Shown here: one piece after another, positions 57,728 through 64,000 of the stretch
Layout of the letters: each line of letters starts with the position of its first letter
Numbering within the stretch: position 1 is the first letter of the stretch
Assembly (NCBI GenBank): GCA_950097015.1
Contig: CATNEN010000027.1
Location: forward strand, 702,001-766,000
DNA length: 64,000 nucleotides
Direction of reading: 5' to 3'
From: Macrostomum hystrix
Lineage: Eukaryota; Platyhelminthes; Macrostomidae
Program-made: the position numbers and the translations under genes
The notes under the pieces: model-generated
What the model was told of the DNA's origin: nothing
Seen by the model: the letters and a program-made list of their open reading frames with translations, nothing else
The model's database searches: none

Positions 57728-60700
57728 TGGGGACTGAGACATCAATGTGACTCACTTGGGACACCCTTGTTACTCACTTGAGACATCCTTGTGACTCACT
57801 TGGGACACCCTTGTGACTCACTTGGGACATCCTTGTGTCTCACTTGGGACACCCTTGTGACTCACTTGGGACATCCTTGTGACTCACTTGGGACACCCTT
57901 GTGACTCACTTGGGACATCCTTGTGACTCACTTGAGACATCCTTGTGTCTCACTTGGGACATCCTTGTGTCTCACTTGGGACACCCTTGTGTCTCACTTG
58001 GGACACCCTTGTGTCTCACTTGGGACACCCTTGTGTCTCACTTGAGACATCCTTGTGTCTCACTTGAGACATCCTTGTGTCTCACTTGGGACATCCTTGT
58101 TACTCACTTGAGACATCCTTGTGACTCACTTGGGACACCCTTGTGTCTCACTTGAGACATCCTTGTGTCTCACTTGGGACATCCTTGTTACTCACTTGAG
58201 ACATCCTTGTGTCTCACTTGAGACATCCTTGTGTCTCACTTGAGACATCCTTGTGTCCCACTTGAGACATCCTTGTGTCTCACTTGGGACACCCTTGTGT
58301 CTCACTTGAGACATCCTTGTGTCTCACTTGGGACATCCTTGTTACTCACTTGAGACATCCTTGTGTCTCACTTGGGACATCCTTGTTACTCACTTGAGAC
58401 ATCCTTGTGACTCACTTGGGACACCCTTGTGTCTCACTTGAGACATCCTTGTGTCTCACTTGGGACATCCTTGTTACTCACTTGAGACATCCTTGTGTCT
58501 CACTTGAGACATCCTTGTGTCTCACTTGAGACATCCTTGTGTCCCACTTGAGACATCCTTGTGTCTCACTTGGGACACCCTTGTGTCTCACTTGAGACAT
58601 CCTTGTGTCTCACTTGGGACATCCTTGTTACTCACTTGAGACATCCTTGTGTCTCACTTGGGACATCCTTGTTACTCACTTGAGACATCCTTGTGACTCA
58701 CTTGGGACACCCTTGTGTCTCACTTGAGACATCCTTGTGTCTCACTTGGGACATCCTTGTGTCTCACTTGGGACATCCTTGTGTCTCACTTGGGACATCC
58801 TTGTTACTCACTTGAGACATCCTTGTGTCTCACTTGGGACATCCTTGTGTCTCACTTGAGACATCCTTGTGTCTCACTTGAGACATCCTTGTGACTCACT
58901 TGGGACACCCTTGTGTCTCACTTGAGACACCCTTGTGTCTCACTTGAGACATCCTTGTGTCTCACTTGAGACATCCTTGTGTCTCACTTGAGACATCCTT
59001 GTGTCTCACTTGAGACATCCTTGTGTCTCACTTGAGACATCCTTGTGTCTCACTTGGGACACCCTTGTGTCTCACTTGAGACATCCTTGTGTCTCACTTG
59101 GGACATCCTTGTTACTCACTTGAGACATCCTTGTGTCTCACTTGAGACATCCTTGTGTCTCACTTGGGACATCCTTGTTACTCACTTGAGACATCCTTGT
59201 GACTCACTTGGGACACCCTTGTGTCTCACTTGAGACATCCTTGTGTCTCACTTGGGACATCCTTGTGTCTCACTTGGGACATCCTTGTTACTCACTTGAG
59301 ACATCCTTGTGTCTCACTTGAGACATCCTTGTGTCTCACTTGAGACATCCTTGTGTCTCACTTGAGACATCCTTGTGACTCACTTGGGACATCCTTGTGT
59401 CTCACTTGAGACACCCTTGTGTCTCACTTGAGACATCCTTGTGTCTCACTTGAGACATCCTTGTGTCTCACTTGGGACATCCTTGTGTCTCACTTGAGAC
59501 ATCCTTGTGTCTCACTTGAGACATCCTTGTGACTCACTTGGGACACCCTTGTGTCTCACTTGAGACACCCTTGTGTCTCACTTGAGACATCCTTGTGTCT
59601 CACTTGGGACATCCTTGTGTCTCACTTGAGACACCCTTGTGTCTCACTTGAGACATCCTTGTGTCTCACTTGAGACATCCTTGTGTCTCACTTGGGACAT
59701 CCTTGTGTCTCACTTGAGACATCCTTGTGTCTCACTTGGGACATCCTTGTGTCTCACTTGAGACATCCTTGTGTCTCACTTGGGACACCCTTGTGTCTCA
59801 CTTGGGACATCCTTGTGACTCACTTGGGACACCCTTGTGACTCAATTGGGACATCCTTGTGTCTCACTTGGGACACCCTTGTGTCTCACTTGGGACATCC
59901 TTGTGTCTCACTTGGGACACCCTTGTGTCTCACTTGGGACACCCTTGTGTCTCACTTGGGACACCCTTGTGTCTCACTTGGGACATCCTTGTGTCTCACT
60001 TGGGACACCCTTGTGTCTCACTTGGGACACCCTTGTGTCTCACTTGGGACACCCTTGTGTCTCACTTGGGACACCCTTGTGTCTCACTTGGGACACCCTT
60101 GTGTCTCACTTGGGACATCCTTGTGACTCACTTGGGACACCCTTGTGTCTCACTTGGGACACCCTTGTGTCTCACTTGGGACATCCTTGTGTCTCACTTG
60201 GGACACCCTTGTGTCTCACTTGGGACACCCTTGTGTCTCACTTGGGACACCCTTGTGTCTCACTTGGGACACCCTTGTGTCTCACTTGGGACACCCTTGT
60301 GTCTCACTTGGGACATCCTTGTGACTCACTTGGGACATCCTTGTGACTCACTTGGGACATCCTTGTGACTCACTTGGGACATCCTTGTGACTCACTTGGG
60401 ACATCCTTGTGACTCTATTGCGAAATTCTTGTTACTCACTTGAGACATCATTGTGACTCACTTGGGACACCCTTGTGTCTCACTTGGGACACCCTTGTGT
60501 CTCACTTGGGACACCCTTGTGTCTCAATTGGGACACCCTTGTGTCTCAATTGGGACATCCTTGTGACTCACTTGGGACACCCTTGTGTCTCACTTGGGAC
60601 ATCCTTGTGACTCACTTGGGACATCCTTGTGTCTCACTTGGGACACCCTTGTGACTCACTTGGGACACCCTTGTGTCTCACTTGGGACATCCTTGTGTCT

Positions 60701-60958
60701 CACTTGGGACATCCTTTGACTCACTTGAGACATCCTTGTGACTCACTTGGGACATCCTTGTGTCTCAATTGGGACACCCTTGTTACTCACTTGGGACATC
60801 CTTGTTACTCACTTGAGACACCCTTGTTACTCACTTGGGACACCCTTGTTACTCACTTGGGACATCCTTGTGTCTCTATTGGGAAATTCTTGTGACTCAC
60901 TTGGGACACCCTTGTGTCTCACTTGGGACATCCTTTGACTCATCCTTGGGATCCTTGG
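57728..60958. repeat. 22-bp minisatellite, about 145 copies, with 286-bp higher-order repeat
   Basis: The unit is GGGACACCCTTGTGTCTCAC plus TT, with ACATCC/ACACCC, GGGAC/GAGAC and TGTC/TGAC/TTAC variants. The rare GTCCCA variant appears twice, 286 bp (13 units) apart. The left half is heterogeneous; the right half (59840-60350) is more uniform. Confidence 0.98.
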
Positions 60959-61181
60959 GACATCCTTCCAGTCTTGGACTAGTGACATAGTATAAAATGT
61001 GAACAATTAAACAGAGAATTCAAAATAGCAGGAAAAAAGGTTCGATTTGCTGAAAAGTGCGGGTGCTAGCTGAGAAATGGATCCAAATACCAGAATGCAG
61101 AGTGATGAGATTTCCATAATATTTTCCAGTCCTGGACATTCAGCATTTGTGATCGGTAGCAATCAGTGGTCCGTGCTCAGC
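60959..61181. other. 3' flank of the claudin-like gene
   Basis: Should contain the minus-strand 3' UTR. No clear poly(A) signal was seen. Confidence 0.4.
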
Positions 61182-61894
61182 TCACACAGTCTGACAGGAC
61201 TCAAGTTGAGCTGGCGGTCGCCTTGTTGCTGAGCGGGCGCAGCACAGCAGAGCGCAGGGTCGGCTGGTCTCTCGAACCAGATCGTCCAGCATCATACAGA
61301 GGGCCGAGGCCATCAGCAGTGCGGCGGCTGCCCAGCCCATCGCATAGCCGTAGCCGTATCGATGCGACTGCAGCAATAGTTTTTGCACAGCGTAAGGATA
61401 GACGCCAAGTGCTACTGTGGCTGACAATGCTGGGGGTGGAATGAATTGCTGATGGAATGTGATCAGCGATTGACAAATTGTAACATGAGTCACATGTAAC
61501 CATGTCGGCTACTATGGTTGACTAAAAATATTCTATTGGACATATTTTTAATTTATACACTTTTAAACTGTAATGGGCAGTTAAAGTTCATTGTAAAGAG
61601 CGGAAAATTTGGATACGTTTGGTGGACTTTCATGAGAATCGGTCATTCGGTTTCGGAGCTATCGTGAAGTAGGCATTGGGGATTTGAAATACCCCCCAGG
61701 GAGAAAAATAGCTTGGCATTTCTTCTATTAAGCGATTATACTCACCAGCCACAAAGAAGATTTCTCCAGCAGAGTGGAAATAGTACATCTTCTTTGGCAG
61801 GTAGTTGACGCACAGTCCAAATGAGGCCAGACCCGTGCCCAAAGCAGTAAACAGAATTGCAAAAATGAGCAGTCCGATAGAGGCCTTCTGCCAG
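61182..61894 (-). CDS. claudin/PMP22-like four-helix membrane protein, last two exons (5' partial)
   Basis: Exon 61894-61746 (phase 1 in, phase 1 out) and final exon 61420-61182 join in phase; the gene continues leftward in its own sense beyond 64000. The joined part reads TAHFAILFTALGTGLASFGL (second helix), YYFHSAGEIFFVAA followed by TVALGVYPYAV (third helix), and YGYGYAMGWAAAALLMASAL (fourth helix), then a basic, cysteine-rich cytosolic tail of about 30 residues ending CQTV. The spacing, the aromatic/glycine entry to the last helix (Y-G-x-x-Y-x-x-x-W) and the short loops fit the PMP22/EMP/claudin superfamily, which acts in junctions or as channel auxiliary subunits. The first helix and the extracellular W-GLW-C-C signature would lie in missing exons, so the exact subfamily is open. 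Confidence 0.7.
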
Positions 61895-62009
61895 TCTGGG
61901 TAGGTTTAATAGGGCGCTGCAGGTGAGTTGATAGATATGACTTTGGGGTGCACAGCAGGTACAAATGTACTACTATTGATGACATCTCATTGACAGACCC
62001 GTTGAGACT

Positions 62010-63897
62010 TATGATTGAGGATTTAGTTCGTGTTTTTAGTTCCCATTGTGTCTTATGAATGAGGATTTAGTTCGTGTTTTTAGTTCCCATTGTGTCTTAT
62101 GGCTGAGGATTTAGTTCGTGTTTTTCTCCCATTGTGTCTTATGGCTGAGGATTTAGTTCGTGTTTTTCTCCCATTGTGTCTTATGGCTGAGGATTTAGTT
62201 CGTGTTTTTCTCCCATTGTGTCTTATGGCTGAGGATTTAGTTCGTGTTTTTCTCCCATTGTGTCTTATGGCTGAGGATTTAGTTCGTGTTTTTCTCCCAT
62301 TGTGTCTTATGGTTGAGGATTTAGTTCGTGTTTTTAGTTCCCATTGTGTCTTATGGCTGAGGATTTAGTTCGTGTTTTTAGTTCCCATTGTGTCTTATGG
62401 CTGAGGATTTAGTTCGTGTTTTTAGTTCCCATTGTGTCTTATGAATGAGGATTTAGTTCGTGTTTTTAGTTCCCATTGTGTCTTATGGCTGAGGATTTAG
62501 TTCGTGTTTTTCTCCCATTGTGTCTTATGGCTGAGGATTTAGTTCGTGTTTTTCTCCCATTGTGTCTTATGGCTGAGGATTTAGTTCGTGTTTTTCTCCC
62601 ATTGTGTCTTATGAATGAGGATTTAGTTCGTGTTTTTCTCCCATTGTGTCTTATGGCTGAGGATTTAGTTCGTGTTTTTCTCCCATTGTGTCTTATGGCT
62701 GAGGATTTAGTTCGTGTTTTTCTCCCATTGTGTCTTATGGCTGAGGATTTAGTTCGTGTTTTTCTCCCATTGTGTCTTATGGCTGAGGATTTAGTTCGTG
62801 TTTTTCTCCCATTGTGTCTTATGGCTGAGGATTTAGTTCGTGTTTTTCTCCCATTGTGTCTTATGGCTGAGGATTTAGTTCGTGTTTTTCTCCCATTGTG
62901 TCTTATGGTTGAGGATTTAGTTCGTGTTTTTAGTTCCCATTGTGTCTTATGGCTGAGGATTTAGTTCGTGTTTTTAGTTCCCATTGTGTCTTATGGCTGA
63001 GGATTTAGTTCGTGTTTTTAGTTCCCATTGTGTCTTATGGCTGAGGATTTAGTTCGTGTTTTTAGTTCCCATTGTGTCTTATGAATGAGGATTTAGTTCG
63101 TGTTTTTAGTTCCCATTGTGTCTTATGAATGAGGATTTAGTTCGTGTTTTTAGTTCCCATTGTGTCTTATGGCTGAGGATTTAGTTCGTGTTTTTAGTTC
63201 CCAATGTGTCTTATGGCTGAGGATTTAGTTCGTGTTTTTAGTTCCCAATGTGTCTTATGGCTGAGGATTTAGTTCGTGTTTTTAGTTCCCATTGTGTCTT
63301 ATGGCTGAGGATTTAGTTCGTGTTTTTAGTTCCCATTGTGTCTTATGAATGAGGATTTAGTTCGTGTTTTTAGTTCCCATTGTGTCTTATGGCTGAGGAT
63401 TTAGTTCGTGTTTTTAGTTCCCATTGTGTCTTATGGCTGAGGATTTAGTTCGTGTTTTTAGTTCCCATTGTGTCTTATGAATGAGGATTTAATTCGTGTT
63501 TTTAGTTCCCAATGTGTCTTATGGCTGAGGATTTAGTTCGTGTTTTTAGTTCCCATTGTGTCTTATGAATGAGGATTTAGTTCGTGTTTTTAGTTCCCAT
63601 TGTGTCTTATGGCTGAGGATTTAGTTCGTGTTTTTAGTTCCCAATGTGTCTTATGGCTGAGGATTTAGTTCGTGTTTTTAGTTCCCATTGTGTCTTATGG
63701 CTGAGGATTTAGTTCGTGTTTTTAGTTCCCATTGTGTCTTATGGCTGAGGATTTAGTTCGTGTTTTTAGTTCCCATTGTGTCTTATGGCTGAGGATTTAG
63801 TTCGTGTTTTTAGTTCCCAATGTGTCTTATGGCTGAGGATTTAGTTCGTGTTTTTAGTTCCCATTGTGTGTTATGGGTGAGGATTTAGTTCGTGTTT
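62010..63897. repeat. 42/44-bp minisatellite in an intron of the claudin-like gene, about 43 copies
   Basis: The unit contains GGCTGAGGATTTAGTTCGTG, then TTTTTCTCCCATTGTGTC (42 bp) or the longer TTTTTAGTTCCCATTGTGTC (44 bp). The 42-bp type comes in two blocks (about 62095-62320 and 62480-62920), both ending with the same GTTGAGG variant, so one block is probably a copy of the other. Frames across 42-bp runs (MAEDLVRVFLPLC) are artefacts. Confidence 0.97.
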
Positions 63898-64000
63898 TTA
63901 CATTTTCGAAGTACAAACGCAAGTTGAATAGACATCCTGTTAGTTACTCAACCTATGTACACATAGGCTGACAGCTCTAGCGGCGGAAGTTTAGCTAAGC

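Noticed and set aside
62090-62964. Frame with MAEDLVRVFLPLC repeats
   Set aside because: The 42-bp unit is divisible by three; the frame closes wherever 44-bp units occur, and the array sits in an intron of the minus-strand gene.

Overview
This window is eukaryotic and looks like an invertebrate animal genome. It has spliced genes with GT-AG introns, some of them short (for example 111 nt), GC-rich third codon positions, SINE-like elements and a long-terminal-repeat retroelement. The gene content is neuronal and epithelial: an acetylcholine receptor alpha subunit, a DEG/ENaC channel, a sodium/carboxylate cotransporter, a claudin/PMP22-like tetraspan, a stefin, and possibly the tail of a Shaker-type channel. 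A free-living flatworm or similar lophotrochozoan would fit, but nothing in the sequence fixes the species.

Layout, left to right. 1-910: end of a plus-strand gene whose protein ends ETDV. 2.1-8.0 kb: minus-strand exons of a coiled-coil protein and one or two other short exons, separated by four arrays of the same 15/19-bp minisatellite family in both orientations. 8.4-10.1 kb: 22-bp array. 10.8-14.9 kb: two-exon DEG/ENaC channel with a 2-kb GT-rich array in its intron and a C-terminal polyglutamine tract. 17.3-17.7 kb: stefin. 18.3-26.9 kb: a minus-strand LTR element with 2,369-bp LTRs, a tRNA-Leu primer site and no pol gene. 27.1-32.2 kb: eight-exon SLC13 transporter on the minus strand, whose last intron carries about 31 copies of its own exon end and splice donor. 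34.3-34.9 kb: one-pass membrane protein. 37.6-39.3 kb: three-exon phosphatase-like protein without the catalytic cysteine, followed by 25 near-identical 90-bp repeats. 42.1-55.9 kb: nicotinic receptor gene with two phase-compatible signal-peptide exons and arrays in most introns. 56.1 kb: tRNA-derived SINE. 57.7-61.0 kb: 22-bp array. 61.2-64.0 kb: 3' part of a minus-strand claudin/PMP22-like gene with a 42/44-bp array in its intron.

Tandem repeats make up about 26 of 64 kb (my sum of the array lengths). Nearly every large intron has its own array with its own unit, and several units carry a sense-strand 5' splice-site core. The exon models below were built by hand; for the SLC13, nicotinic receptor, phosphatase-like, DEG/ENaC and claudin-like genes, all exon junctions agree in phase and the joined proteins keep family motifs across the joins, which is the main support for them.

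The genes do not form one pathway. Most encode membrane proteins, and none overlap. The SLC13 gene and the LTR element share a strand, and the element appears to sit in the transporter's 3' untranslated region.
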